A DNA stretch of 64,000 nucleotides, taken from positions 1,550,001 through 1,614,000 of the forward strand of contig JABRWF010000002.1 in NCBI GenBank assembly GCA_018343915.1, written 5' to 3'. The notes beneath the pieces are model-generated. The model was not told the DNA's origin, searched no databases, and worked only from the letters and a program-made list of their open reading frames with translations. This DNA comes from Agroathelia rolfsii. Taxonomy: Eukaryota; Basidiomycota; Agaricomycetes; Amylocorticiales; Amylocorticiaceae. The translations under genes were made by a program, and so were the position numbers. Positions 47,001-59,495 of the stretch are shown here, in pieces (the stretch's first letter is position 1; every line of letters starts with the position of its first letter).

Positions 47001-49757
47001 GAGTTTGCGTAAAACGTCCACAGTCAAGATAACGGGTCGGCATGTTCTGAATCTATGGAGAATCATGCGATCCGAACAGTTCTTGAATGTGTACACATAC
47101 GAAAATTCGGTGTTTCATCTTCTCCATAGAAGGTTGTACTTCGTATAGGAACTCTGTACCCTGCATTATTACTAATAACTGTCTTGTAGAGTCCCGCTTT
47201 TTAGCACTGATACATTGACAAAATGGTATCATAGTTCGTCTCCTTTTCATGCCGCTCAGATTTTAGAATATTTCATCGACCGTGCAATAACCAACCTGGA
47301 AATCCTGGAGGAGGCGGAAATCGTTACCAAAACTGCGTGACTACCACAATCATTAGGCAGAACTCCCAAATATTCTAATCAGTTCACAGGGAATTCGCAC
47401 GTGTCTTTGGTGTCGATTTCTTCTCGGTGATAAGTCGTGGATCACAATTTAAAGTGGAATCCTTTATGTTTCGGATTGCGAAACCCGAGAATTTCGTCCT
47501 CATATCTCCCAGTAGAGCAGATGTACGTCGATACAACATTTGGCTCACCAGTAGTTCAAGCTTAGGACTGTATGATGTAGGTTGGCAAACAAAATGCTGC
47601 AGAATGCATACCACTTGTCATGGAGCCACTGTCGGCATTTTACACGAGTCCGCTCGTCGTGCTAGACTTTCAATCTTTATATCCCTCCGTGATGATTGCA
47701 TACAATTACTGTTACTCAACATGTCTCGGTCGGGCTGTTGATTTTAAGGGCGAGAATAAACTGGGAGTTTCTAGCTTAGATCTGGAGCCAGAGTTACTCG
47801 AAAAACTCAAAGATCATATAACAGGTGCGTTTGCGTTTAACTACTTTTGATCCTGCAATATTCATACCGCCGCTTTGTGATGGCCAGTGGCACCTAACGG
47901 AATACTATACGTCAAACCAGAAGTCAGGCATGGGTTGCTAGGACGTATGCTTACAGAGCTTTTGCAGACACGAGTCATGGTTAAACAAGCAATGAATGGC
48001 ATAAAAAATAACAGGGTATGCCTTTCTCCCCCATCGTTTTGTTTCCTTGATGTAAAATCTCCGTGTAGGCTCTGCGAAGAGTTTTAGACGCCCGTCAACT
48101 AAGTCTCAAATTTATATGCAACGTCACTTATGGCTACACGAGCGCGACATATTCCGGTAGGATGCCAGCTGTTGAAATTGCGGATAGTATTGTCCAGACT
48201 GGAAGAGAGACACTGGAAAAAGTACATACGCAATTCTCTTTAGTTTGATTACTCAACCAATCACTCCAAAATTAGGCTATCAGAGTTATAGATTCTACAA
48301 AGAAATGGGGTGCCCAGGTCGTCTATGGAGATACTGATTCTCTATTCATCTACCTTAAGGGCAAGACAAAAGAACAGGCATTTAGGATTGGTCATGACAT
48401 AGCGGACACAATTACAACTATGAACCCGGCACCTATAAAGCTCAAATTTGAGAAGGTTGCTAATATAAAGGTCAATCATTCTCCAATTTATTACTGATAT
48501 CTTCTAGGTTTACCACCCTTGTGTTCTCATGGCTAAGAAGCGCTATGTGGGCTTCAAGTTTGAATCTCCCGACCATACAGAACCCATTTTTGATGCCAAA
48601 GGCATAGAGACTGTGCGTCGTGACGGTATTCCGGCCCAGGCGAAGATCACCGAGGCATGTTTAAGGTTAGCATACTCAACTATGATGCATCGGATATAAT
48701 CTCTTACAATTACCACAGGATATTATTCAAAACTCAAGATCTGAGTCTTGTCAAAGAGTACTGTACAAGTTCTTGGCTGAAGATATTGGACAACCGTGCC
48801 TCAGTGCAAGACTTCATATTTGCTAAAGAGGTCAGGATGGGGATATACAGGTAAATCGTCACTAATACTACAAATCAAGAAATATATTATTTAATTTTTT
48901 GCACCAGCGAGACAGGTCCACCGCCACCCGGTGTCGCTGTTGCGGCGCGCCGAATGCTGCGAGATGCCAATGACGAGCCACAGTACGGAGAACGGGTGCC
49001 GTATATCATTATCCGTGGAGATCCTGGGTCAAGGCTAGTTGATCGCGCTTTGACGCCTAACGAGTTCTTTGAGAAAAGGTGCGTTTTTGGTCATTCACCC
49101 TTTAGTTATGGTGCTGATGCATAGATATCAAGACACCATAAACTGGATGCAAATTACTACATTTCTCAAGTCCTGATACCACCTTTGGAGCGGATTTTTA
49201 ACCTCGTCGGCGCAGACGTGAGAGCATGGTACGAGGAGATGCCCAAAGCTTTACGGGCAGACCAGACAGGTTCAGTCCTGCTATCGCCACGGAAGAAAAG
49301 TATTCTGCAGCTTTCCGGTGCAGTCACGTTGCATGAACGGCATAGGATCGACGAACATTTTATCATATCGCAATGCCTCTCATGCAGGGGTTTTGCAGTC
49401 GACGGTGCGGCATACTGTCAAATATGTCCATTTAGAACAAATGATTGATTGTTAGTGATATTGATAGGGATATGTGATGACTGTCGCAATCGGCCGGCGC
49501 TGGCCCTCTTAAACCTTCAGAGACGTCTACAAGATACAGAAGGACGGCTGATACAAGTACAACGCATCTGCGCCAGTTGTTGCAAGACGAACATTAGCGA
49601 TGCCATAGAATGTGACTCGATTGACTGTCCCTGGTTCTTTGAGCGCAAAAAAGTCTACAACAAACTGGAATTCATGGGTCCAATAAGGGAATGGATTGGA
49701 GAACTTGATATGGGTATGGATAATCCAAAAACGAAGAAAGAAAGCATCACTCCTTAG
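44045..49757 (+). CDS. REV3: DNA polymerase zeta catalytic subunit
   Basis: Start MPITHTPNLRVRIHQIDHA. The N-terminal B-family domain is present (FFIEYTGNMKPEDVNRYISR, VKGVHFYGFHSSYSPFLKI). A long acidic linker (about 44700-46250) leads to the exonuclease-like region (DPDILTGWNVQ). The polymerase core has DFQSLYPSVMIAYN (motif A), LSLKFICNVTYGYTSA (motif B) and VYGDTDSLF (motif C). The C-terminal metal domains are CLSCRGFAVDG spliced to ICDDCRNRP (zinc CysA) and CASC...ECDSIDCPWFFERK (4Fe-4S CysB). This last join uses an intron at 49405-49467. Pol zeta extends from lesions in translesion synthesis and causes most induced mutation. About 17 short introns; some borders are unchecked. Ends 63 bp from the opposing gene. 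Confidence 0.93.
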
Positions 49758-49820
49758 GACTTTATCATCACAATAGGGGCGGAGTATTTACAAAAAATAT
49801 TTTTTGGACCTTGTGAATAT

Positions 49821-50652
49821 CTAAACAGACTGATATCCACCAGGCGCTTGTGGCTGTACGTTGCTAACATGAGGGGGCTGCCGAGGAGGCGGCGCTGGTT
49901 TTGAAGGAGGGACAGGGCCAGAAGCGACACTTTCTTCGTCCATGGCTTGATAGCCATCTCGACTGTTGCTCTGACCAAAACCTCCGGGCATGGACCAGAC
50001 TGTACGTAGATGATGAATAGGGAGACCAAAATAGATTAGATGTCAAAATAATACCTGTTGCCCCTTGCTGCTCGGAGCCAGGAAATCCTCCTAAACTTCC
50101 AATACGGCCAGAGACCTCGCGCAATGACGAGCCAAATGCCAGGAATGTGGGTATCTTTTTGGTGCAATGAGTGAAATGAGTGCATAGGTCAAGCCTTGAC
50201 TGGATAGATAAAACTACCTTAAACAGGAGAATGAAGATTGTTATGAGTCTTATGAGCCCATGCTGATCGTTTCTAGACATATAAATTATGTCGAAAACTG
50301 CAGAAATTCCGAGTAAGCCAGTGAACTGTATAATTAACACAACGTTAGCACGCTTAATGCAATACGGCAGTATTGTATACTAACAATCTGAAGTGACTGC
50401 CCGGTCTGAGGATTCTCCTGAGCAAGGAGGCCAAAAAGAAAGATCGGAAGGTTATAGACGGGCGCTGTAAAGGGACTGATAGAAAAAGAGAGTATCTAAA
50501 GCAAAAAAACACTGAGATGCTGCGCTGAACGAGTAGACGTCCAGCCCCTTGCCGCGTGTCGCGCATTGGCACACATAGACGACTGGTTTCAGAGGACTCA
50601 CTGTCTCAGCTAATACTAGTTTGGATGAATCCAAGCTCTGCATGAAATCCAT
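49821..50652 (-). CDS. Small four-helix membrane protein, AGTRAP-like
   Basis: Start MDFMQSLDSSKLVLAET, spliced to ILSFSISPFTAPVYNLPIFL, then FTGLLGISAVFDIIYM, DQHGLIRLITIFILLFK and IPTFLAFGSSLREVSGRIG. The tail is Gly/Pro/Gln-rich (VWSMPGGFGQSNSRDGYQ, VPPSKPAPPPRQPP) and ends GGYQSV. Three to four hydrophobic helices with a disordered cytosolic tail resemble the AGTRAP (angiotensin II receptor-associated protein) domain seen in fungi. Function in fungi is unknown. The exon pattern is five short pieces. The call is based on overall pattern, not a catalytic motif. Confidence 0.6.
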
Positions 50653-50881
50653 CTCGTGTTGCTGCTGGTGTTCGGCAAGTGCGGGTGCTTAGAAGTAGGT
50701 GACGGTGTAGAGAGATGTCAGTGGTCGCGACTGCGGGGGCAAACTTGAATGAAGAGTTGATGAATCGAAGAAGTACTCAAGTTGGCAGGTCCGCGTTACG
50801 TCACACTAACTTGACCCCAGACTTCTTGTATTTTCAAGGTTGTTGCCGTGCGTTACCGTGCTCAGTACAGGGTTCCGAGTC

Positions 50882-52424
50882 ATGGCTGGCTACGACACAA
50901 TTTGGCCGGCGGATACCCTCGAATTTTGCCCTCATCCTGAGGCTCAAAACATATTTGTTTGTGGCACATACAAACTCGATGATCCGGCTTCCCCTAACAA
51001 ACTTGAAACTTCTAATGATAACAACGACGAGAGTGTGACAAGCGATCCTACACCTCAGCACAGACGAGGAAAATGTTTGGTCTTCCAGCTTGATAATATT
51101 CATGCAGAGGATGAATCTTCAGTGTCATTAGAATTGTTGGTAAATTGAGATACTTTCAATCCAGCTTCGGAAGCTCTAACTTTGATCTCTAGTAAAAACC
51201 TGCAGGAGCTTGAATTTCCTGCCATACCAGATATGAAATGGTAACACGAAAACTGTCTTCAGATATCTTTCGGCTGAAAAACCTCTTAGGTGTCATATGA
51301 ATGCATCTGAAGCCCCAGTCTTGGCAGTCGCAGATTCTGAGGGAAATATTACTCTGGAGAGACTCTCCCTCGCGGAGGTGCTTGCCTAATTTTTACCCCA
51401 CCGCCTGCATCGCAGTTTTTGATTATTAATCTGGTAGCGGCGGCTCGAAGATATTCAAAGTATAGATTGTGTCGACTCCAGGACACTTTGTCTCTCATTG
51501 GACTGGTCCAACCGTCGATACCCCTCCAGGTTTAATTGATTTAGCTCTTAGGCCTTGTTAGGTAGCACCACTGAAGCGGATTACTGTTTACCAGTGCTCA
51601 AGGGTCCTTGGTTTCCTCTTTCTCTGATGGATCTTTGTCGCTTCTTCGGCCTCAAGAGGGAACAATGTCTATAACAGAGACATGGTCTGCGCATGACTTT
51701 GAACCTTGGATTGTTGCATGGGATTACTGGGATGACACACTTGTCTTCTCCGGTTCGTGATGTGTTACGACGAAATTAAGTATTGCGCTCAAGATTTGTC
51801 AAGGTGGGGATGACCTAAAGCTCAAAGCATGGGATATCAGAGGAGGATTTGATCGACCGATATGGACTAACAAAAGGTTCTTGAAGATGCTTTAGCTGAG
51901 CTGGATGTCACTTAAATCTATCGCTTAGATTCGAAGCCGGTGTGACAACTATCCAATCACATCCCTTTATCGAACATCTTTTAGCCGTTGGAAGGTAAAA
52001 GAAAAAAACGCCTGTGTTGCATTTATTTTGAAACGTGACCTCATTATTATTCATTCAAAGCTACGATGGCGTCGTGCGTCTTTTCGACAAGCGCAAACCC
52101 CTTGTACCTCTCACGACCGCTGCCGTGGGCGGAGGCGTATGGCGCACAAAATGGCATCCTTCACCAGATCGCCGCGAAGATCTTCTTGTGGCATGTATGC
52201 ACGATGGATTCAAGGTTGTCTACTTTGGAGGACTTACCGGTGTGTCGCTCACATTACCCCTGGAATCGACGAATATTGCACAAGGCCAAATCCTGAAACG
52301 ATTTGATGAACATAAGAGTTTGGCGTACGGTGTCGACTGGTGTTATGCTTCCAGTAAAGATAATGAGACCATCATCGGCAGTTGTTCGTTTTATGATCAT
52401 ACAATGCATCTCTGGAAAGCATAG
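50882..52424 (+). CDS. DPH7: Diphthine methyl ester hydrolase, WD40 protein
   Basis: Start MAGYDTIWPADTLEFCPHP, the typical DPH7 opening (TxxxADsvEFCP). Then NIFVCGTYKLDD and KCLVFQLDNI, with WD repeats APVLAVADSEGNITL, GSLVSSFSDGSLSLL, EPWIVAWDYWDDTLVFSGGD with LKAWDIRG, HLLAVGSYDGVVRLFDKRKP and VGGGVWRTKWHPSPDRREDL. The last repeats read LVACMHDGFKVV and GVDWCYASS, ending TMHLWKA. Dph7/Rrt2 removes the methyl ester from diphthine on elongation factor 2 before the final amidation. Length and order match the family. Some middle exons are very short. Confidence 0.9.
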
Positions 52425-52703
52425 AATATGATGTAATCTGACGATCTATTGCAAAACCTATGTATTATTCAAGTCGAGTAAATAATGCTAGTGAGGACAG
52501 ATATAAATGCTGTTGTTACATGTAAATGAATGAAATGGTGTCACGTAGTGTTGAGTAACAAATCGAATGAAATAAATATGAATGAAAGTGGACGATCCAA
52601 AAAAAAAAACAAGCACCCTGGATCGATGGTCCTTGTAAAGAACAAATATTCATATGAAGCATATCAAGGCAAACGGTAGATTACTTCCAACCAGATCCCA
52701 GGT

Positions 52704-54686
52704 TTAGATGGCCTCCCCGCCTCTTATAATTCTGATAGGTTCGAGTTCGATATACGATTGAGCGTCTTCTTGCTCGACCTCTTCCTCGACCACCTCAGCA
52801 ACCGGTTGAGGTCGTGGGTCGTCTACATTAGGAGCATATTTCGAATGCTTTCTCAACTGAGGGCCAAACTTCATGAGAACAAAAGGAATGGGCGTCATAG
52901 CTAATGCGATGAAGCCAAGAAGCGATGACGCCCATTGGTTTCCTAGTTTATTGTACATCTGGGTGGCAAACAATGGGAAACCGGCACCACAGAGCGAACG
53001 GACGACGGTGTTTCCTGCCAATGCAGAAGCGGACACCCAGAGATAGGCATCGATCATATAACTAAATAGAGCCAACTACGCAACAAACAGATTGTCAATT
53101 TGAATGCCATGATGAGGCTTCATGGGAGAGGATAACTTACAAAGATCCAGCAAATGCCGAAGGCGATAGTACCACCAGCCATCATGGGCGCCCAATATGA
53201 GATGTCCGGGTATGATGTCCAGGCAAACCAGAAGAATCCGCCTGCAAACAATGGAGCAGCGATGCATGCAATTTCAAGACGGAACTCAGGTGGTACCCGC
53301 TTGGGTGCATATTTAGCGGCTGCCTTCTCGTATCTAGGGTTGATGACAAGCAGGTAGATAATAACGGCAAATATGCCTCCAATGGCTATAGGAAGGAACA
53401 TGAGGCCGCCAATACCGAGATTGAAGTGGTGTCCCCTTATGAAAACGATAGGATATGCCTCAAAGAGAAGGTAGATGCACCCATAGATGAACTGTGGATG
53501 AGAAGTCAGCTTCCGGTGAGATTGTATAAACACGATTGAAAATACTGACACTCATGTAAACCGTAATTGCGATTAGCATTGGTTCGCGGAACATGATTTT
53601 GAATGGCCGCAAGAAAGTGGTGCTGATTCGAGCACTTATTGACAAAGTCTGCTTCTCTGCCGCTGCGTAATAGCGGGAATCACCTGTTTCATTGCGCAGA
53701 CGGCGAGCCTTTTGTATGGTCAATATTGGTGCATAAGTTTCAGGAAGAGTGAGGACGACAATGACCCAGCATGCGCCGGCGAAGCAAGCCATGATCCAGA
53801 AGGTCCAGTGCCAGGAAAGACCGCCGACGATGGTAAAACCAGATACGGCGGGACCCATTGCAGGACCAGCAAATGCGGAGACCTAGTAAATCCTTAGCTC
53901 AGTGAGCTAATGAAATATGTGGTCAAGCTTACCGTGAAAATAGCGAGAGCTTTACCACGAGTGTTAGCATCCCAGATGTCGGCAATGAGAGCTCCAGTGT
54001 TAGTCAGAGGGGCGGCTGCGAACATGCCACCAATGAAACGAAGAACGAGTAGTTGTCCAGGTGTTTTGGATAAAGCACAACCAATTTGGAAAACAGAGTA
54101 AACGAAGAAAGAGATTACGAAGATAGGTCGACGACCGAATTGCTCCGAAAGTGGACCCCAAGCGAATGGGCCTAATATTGATAGATAGATGAGAGGGCTG
54201 GATGTCAAGTAGTCAATCAGTCAACAATACCTACCGACGCAATAACCAGCAAGGAATAGTGAGATCATGAGAATGGTGACTTCTTCAGCCATATGTAGAT
54301 CATGCATGACAGCCTGGACAATTGATGATGGTGCCGAGCTCGCAAATGTTCTGTAATACATCCAGTTGGAGTGAGCAAACTGAACAATTCCAAATTCATA
54401 AGTATCCTTACGAATTAACCACTAATAAACTGCTTAGGCAAGTTAGATACCATCGTTTTAGCCTAGACCATGTCTGTGGATAGCAACATTGGTCCGAGTG
54501 TTAAGCGACATTGTATAATGATTGAAGAAGCTTAATTTGTACCTTTGGGTTGATGGAATCGTCATCGGTCAAGAAGACTTCGAAATTCTGCTTCTCCTTT
54601 GCGCCGGGTATTCGCAGCGTCGAGCGCGAGGCGGGAGTAAATAGTGTGGAACTGGAACGCAGGTGGCTAGCTTGAGTAGTAGCCAT
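52704..54686 (-). CDS. MFS drug/polyamine:H+ antiporter (DHA1 type, 12 TM)
   Basis: Start MATTQASHLRSSSTLFTP with a cytosolic N-terminus. Then TFASSAPSSIVQAVM, FLAGYCVGPFAWGPLSEQFG with the MFS loop motif GRRPIFV, and GALIADIWDANTRGKALAIF. The antiporter motif C follows as AFAGPAMGPAVSGFT (G-x-A-x-G-P-x-x-G). WHWTFWIMACFAGACWV, LPETYAPILTIQKARRLR, FIYGCIYLLFEAYPIVF, FLPIAIGGIFAVI and VVRSLCGAGFPLFATQMYNK complete the fold. The tail is acidic (EVVEEEVEQEDAQ). LPETYAP and the C-motif are typical of Tpo1/Flr1-like exporters. Substrate is not readable. Confidence 0.9.
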
Positions 54687-55226
54687 GGAGGGCGGGGGAT
54701 GCAGTTCTGTTTCGCTTTCCCCAGCCAGACAGGCTCCCTCCCTCTATAAGAGCTGCAACCATCTCAGGAGCACTCCGACTGTTTGAGCACATTTCACCGG
54801 GTCAGCTTCATACAACAGGTGGATGATCCCCGAGTGCCTTTGTCAAATCTTATGGAGGCTAGTCGTTGGTGATATAACATTACGACTCGGCCTCCGAACC
54901 CGCTTGTAGAGTGAGTGGCTGCCGGAGATGCCGAGGCATTTAGGCTCATAGTGGCTGACCGGCTTTGATCGGCGGTGGCTGACTTGAAGCATGGGCCTGT
55001 GTCATTTGTCTCGAAACGGCTGACTCCTGCTCTGACTATCTTCTCGGGTCCAAAAGCAGGAGAAATGTTGTAATGCAACATAGCACTTGTAAACTCGGCC
55101 AAAATTCGTAATTGCCCTCATCATTGTAAGTTGTCCTTGACACGGGACCCTAGTGCGAATGCAGCGGATATTATCTTATAATGCAGCAATCCAGTACTGC
55201 GCTCAATAGCTACTTAATCGATCTCT
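54687..55226. promoter_or_regulatory. Divergent promoter of the MFS exporter and WRAP73
   Basis: 540 bp between start codons. No TATA box is obvious; GGCTGA-containing words recur between about 54905 and 55025. No gene is supported. Confidence 0.4.
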
Positions 55227-57067
55227 ATGGACTTCACGGAGATCTACAAACAGTCGTCCTCTCTCGTCGCATTCAGTCCCGGTGCCAATTTCTTGCTTAC
55301 TGCTGTCCAAGACCGTCTTATCGTCCGGAGAGCGGACACTCTCCAAGTTACACGTTCCTGGCATGTCGATACGACACCATCGCCTACATACACGGCTTTA
55401 CTGTCATCATCATCATCATTATCATCAGGCAACCTCAAGGGAAAGTCGGCGGTGTCTACTGCAATCCATACTGAATCAGCTCCTGATATCACCCATATCG
55501 GCTGGTCATGTGATTCTGAATATATCCTCGCCGCATCAGCTCCCAAAGGAATTGTCGGTGTGTTCCAATTGCGTGACGAGAACTGGAACGCACGCGTCGA
55601 CGCTGGAGTTGAGGGCCTTACCAAGGCAGAGTGGGCGCCAGACGGACGCACGATCCTGTGTTTCTCTGAGTGGGGCGTGAGTACGTGTATCGGCCATCGT
55701 TGACTGGGCCCCCGACCGACGCCCCTGTTTCTCTGCTTTCTCCTCTCTCTCAGCTACGTGTAACGGTATGGTCTTTGACAAATCGCTCTGCCGTTTACAT
55801 ACAGTATCCAGTGCATCCTGATCGGGGTCAGTGTGTGAAAACTCGCCTTTTTTGTGTGCGTTAGCTAATGACGCACGTCTGGAATCAATCACTGCTAGGC
55901 TACCTGTTCCGCTCCGATGGACGTTACTTTGTTCTGGCAGAGCGTCATAGGTCAAAGGACACCATTGGAGTCTATGATACACAGGAGTCGTATCGATTGG
56001 CAAGGGTAAATTCATTCATGGAGATCATTCCCAAAATTCCAATGCTTCTTACGGTTGTATTCTTAGCACTTTATACTGCCCACTACGTCGCTATCATCTA
56101 TTTCCTTATCTCCCACAGGAAACTATCTCGCCGTTTGGGAAGGTCCACTTGAAGTAAGAGTGCTTCATATCGACAAAAAATGGTCTAACCAATTATATTT
56201 AGTACAAATTACATGTATTTTCTCTGGCCGGTCAACATCAAGGCACGTTCGCACCAGAGCCAGACCCAGGCTTTGGGATCCGCGCCGTTGCCTGGCATCC
56301 AAATGGGGCGTACTTGGCCGTTGGCGGGTGGGACGACAAAATCTACATCCTTGATGCCCTCACCTGGTCACCCAGCACGATCCTAGAACTATCGCCCCGC
56401 ATACCACCCGGGGCTGTTCTCTGGTGTGAGCCCACCAATTGGCTAGAAGCTACGCACGGGCGCGGCTTCCTCTCCTACGAACGGTCCAAAGGCCCACAGC
56501 TCCTGCCCATTCCACGCACGGAGTCGTCAGGCAAGCGCCCATATCCCAGGACGGGCCTCATACAGCTCGATTGGAACCAAAACGGGTCGATGCTGATGGC
56601 GCGGTTCGAGAACGCCCCTGCTGCGGTCTACATCTATGATTTCCCGCAACCAGGGGATGCGTGGGCGCCAAAGCTGAGGTGTGTACTGGCCCACGCACAG
56701 CCAGTACTAAGCGCGAAATGGAACCCGGTACGGAAGGGCCATATGGCGATTTGTTGTGGGGTCAGTAGCTTGTTTACGTGGAGTGATGAGTGGGTGAGTG
56801 AAGATGGTGGAGAGGAAGATATGGCGGAGTGTATTGGTGTGCCTGCGAGTGAGACCTTCTTTCATAATCTCTTCGATGTGCTTATAACAAAGATCGGGCT
56901 GATTCTGATGGCCTTCTTACCGCTTTTGTTTTTCGTTGACTACAGAAAATTTTGAAACGAGGGATCTTCGCTGGGCGCCGGATGGTAAAGGCATTATCCT
57001 ACTCGACAAGGAGACCTTCTGCTGTGCATTTGAAGTCGAGGAGGGTGCTGGAACAGGCTTTGACTGA
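55227..57067 (+). CDS. WRAP73: WRAP73/Wdr8, WD40 spindle-pole and microtubule-anchoring protein
   Basis: Start MDFTEIYKQSSSLVAFSPG, then DRLIVRRADTLQVTRSW, DITHIGWSCDSEYILAASAP, EGLTKAEWAPDGRTILCFSE, LRVTVWSLTNRSAVYIQYP, YFVLAERHRSKDTIGVYD, HPNGAYLAVGGWDDKIYIL, GLIQLDWNQNGSMLMARFE and LSAKWNPVRKGHMAICCG. The last exon gives ENFETRDLRWAPDGKGIILL and ends GAGTGFD. The order fits WRAP73, which in fission yeast works with Msd1 and Pkl1 to anchor spindle microtubules at spindle poles. The length of about 500 residues is close to the family norm. Confidence 0.88.
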
Positions 57068-57428
57068 CGTTGTTGTAAAAAAGCAGTAAATGGTACATGT
57101 ACCTAGCCCTTATCTCTCATGATGAACGTCCAAGTACTCCCCCATCCTCATCTTTTGATCTTCTTGGCGGACCGACAGAGGATCATGCTAGTACATCATG
57201 ACTCCGCTCATTAAGAATTACACAGACCTATGATGTTTTGATATCTTCTATCACCATATGTACATTTAGATTTTACATGGTAGAGATTAGCTTGTACTGT
57301 CGCAGAAGCCATTTACAGTGATCATCTCCGTGATGCAATGATGGATGGATGCTCAAGTCATCAGGTTGGCCTGCCCTAAACGCGGCACCTGATCAAAGTC
57401 TGAAACCATCCACACTGTCAAACTTTTC
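57068..57428. other. Intergenic
   Basis: WRAP73 3' UTR and GID8 promoter. No gene is seen. Confidence 0.4.
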
Positions 57429-58853
57429 ATGGTCGGTGACCTTTCGCTCTGTCTGTGGTGTTTTGGCCTACATATTTGCTCACGGCTTGCCTGCTTGGGA
57501 TTGTTATGCGTTATAGCCGAACGACAAGCCGAAAATTACCAAGGATGAATGGGAGAAACGACTGCACACAGTCAACGCGTCTAAAGAGTGAGTACTTTGA
57601 TGAATCTCTTGAGCGCTTTTTCTTCTACCTATCTACCTATCCCTATCTTCTTCGCATCCTGATGAATAAACAAATTGGGAATCTCTCTGAAAAATTTTAC
57701 TTGATGAGAGAACTGTTTAGTAGCTTTTTCAGCTATCTGATCTCAAAACCTTGTCTCGGTTTTCATTGTATCTTTGTGCTCTTCCTATGTATCAATGTCA
57801 TGGCACTGACATCTTGATTTGTCTTTCTCTCCATAGTGATCTGAATAAATTGGTTATGGATTACCTTGTCATTGAGGGATACAAGGCTGCAGCTGAAGAG
57901 TTCAGCGCCGAGGCTAACGTGGCGCCTCATGTCCCTCTCAGCAGTATCGAGAGCCGCGTGGACATCCGCGAGGCGCTGCAGCGCGGTGACGTCGAGGATG
58001 CCATCAATAGGTTGAACGATCTTGCGCCGGAGGTAAGCATATCACAGTCCCATCTTTTGTCCTTCACATAACGTGTCTCGTCTTTTCGATGGGCACGCAA
58101 AGGATTAGAAACGTTTCATGCACCACTCTCAGTCCTTTATGGACGATGATGATGCCAAAAACCAAAAAAAAAAACTTCAGTCTTCAATATGATTCATTTT
58201 TTTTCCCTGCATTTTTGCATGTTCCATGATAATAACAATATATAAAAAAGGGATGAGCGGCTGATTATAAGAACTTTTTATTGTGCCGTGTTTAGATTCT
58301 AGATACGAACAAGGGGCTGTACTTTCATTTACAGCAGCAGAAGCTCATTGAATATATCCGGCGCAACGAGATCCCGGAGGCGCTTCAGTTTGCCCAGGAA
58401 GAGCTGGCCCGGCGGGGCGAGGAAAATCCCGAGTTCCTGCCGGAACTAGAGAGCACAATGGCACTGCTGGCTTTTGAGCCATCGATGGCGAGTAGTGCAC
58501 CGACGGCGGTGGCCGAGCTGCTGTCGCCTGCACAACGCATCAAGACGGCGGGGGAGGTGAATGAGGCAATTCTGGAAAGCCTGAGCCAGGGCAAGGAAGC
58601 CAAGATGGTGGCGCTGCTGCGGCTCCTAGCCTGGGGCGAGGGGCTGCTGGACGACCGGGCGTCTTATCCCAAGGTGAGCTTGTGGTTCATTCATTCATTC
58701 ATTTTGAGCGGCACAGGAGCGTTGATGTCCGATGGTGGGGGTTCACGATTACTTTAATAGCTTGTTCCGCCCCCTGGGTCCGATGGGGCGACGGACGGAT
58801 ACCGGCATGCCGGGGGAGGGGCCAGTGGAGAGGATGTATTCATGATGGACTAA
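57429..58853 (+). CDS. GID8: GID8-type LisH-CTLH subunit of the GID/CTLH ubiquitin ligase
   Basis: The second exon (57517-57587) encodes KPKITKDEWEKRLHTVN. LisH follows (DDLNKLVMDYLVIEGYKAAA), then CTLH (SRVDIREALQRGDVEDAI), then CRA with EYIRRNEIPEALQFAQEEL and EAKMVALLRLLAWGEGLL. The last exon, 58761-58853, gives LVPPPGSDGATDGYRHAGG and ends EDVFMMD; earlier acceptors in that intron run into a stop. The start is uncertain. The ATG at 57429 needs an uncommon GTCGGT donor to join MPNDKPK. Gid8 is the scaffold of the GID/CTLH E3 ligase, which degrades gluconeogenic enzymes in yeast. Introns 2 and 3 are about 250 nt, four to five times longer than the local norm. Confidence 0.86.
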
Positions 58854-59442
58854 TAGTAGTAAGGTGCCTTGGATTATAATACGATATACATGTCTTCTGT
58901 ATGGCAAATGGAGAGAGAATGTGTGTGTGTATGAGTGAGTGAGATTGTGTTCCTGTTGCCGATGAGAGATGATGATGATGATGGTGATGATGGAGTGACG
59001 GGAAGAGGGGATGATCAAGATCAGATGGGAAGAGAGTATAATGTCGTCTCGTCGCTCTCTTGTCGTTGCCTTCGCCGTCGTCGCCGTCGACGGGCCGCAG
59101 TGGGTCTGGGCTGGGAGGGGGGAGTGCCAGTGATAGAGAGATGATGTCCATCATCCACACTTGTTCTCTTTCCCGCCGTTGCCCCCGACGACGACGACAA
59201 GGACGCGAAGGACGACGACAACGGCTCAGCTGGCCCTGACACAGTCAACGAATAGGAGATAGGAAGAAAGAAAGAAAGAAAGAAAAGATAGATAGAGAAA
59301 AAGAAAAAGAAGATAGAAAAGAGATAATAACGAGGGACAAGGCAAGTGTGGCATTGGGCCGTGGTTCGCTCCGTTCAGGTCAGGTCTGCCTCCTGCTGCT
59401 GCTTTTCTCAGTCAGTTCGCATTCTCCTCCTCTTCTTTCTCC

Positions 59443-59473
<31 letters not shown>

Positions 59474-59495
59474 TCTACTCCCTCCATCGTCAGCC
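58854..59495. promoter_or_regulatory. Simple-repeat-rich promoter and leader of the MAPKKK gene
   Basis: Holds an ATG/GAT trinucleotide tract (about 58968-58993), GT and GA dinucleotides (58920-58945), CGTCGTCGCC and GACGACGAC blocks, a GAAA tetranucleotide tract (59265-59286) and an almost pure pyrimidine tract rich in CTC/TCC units (59422-59485) ending ten bases before the ATG. Open frames through it are repeat artefacts. Confidence 0.6.
59422..59485 (+). repeat. Polypyrimidine (CTC/TCT)n tract in the 5' leader
   Basis: About 60 nt of almost only C and T, ending just before the MAPKKK start codon at 59496. CT-rich blocks are common at fungal transcription starts of strong or TATA-less promoters. 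Confidence 0.6.

Noticed and set aside
58840..59345. Open frames through the simple repeats before the MAPKKK
   Set aside because: Composed of His/Ile or Arg/Asp repeats from ATG, GAC and GAAA tracts; no protein-like pattern.
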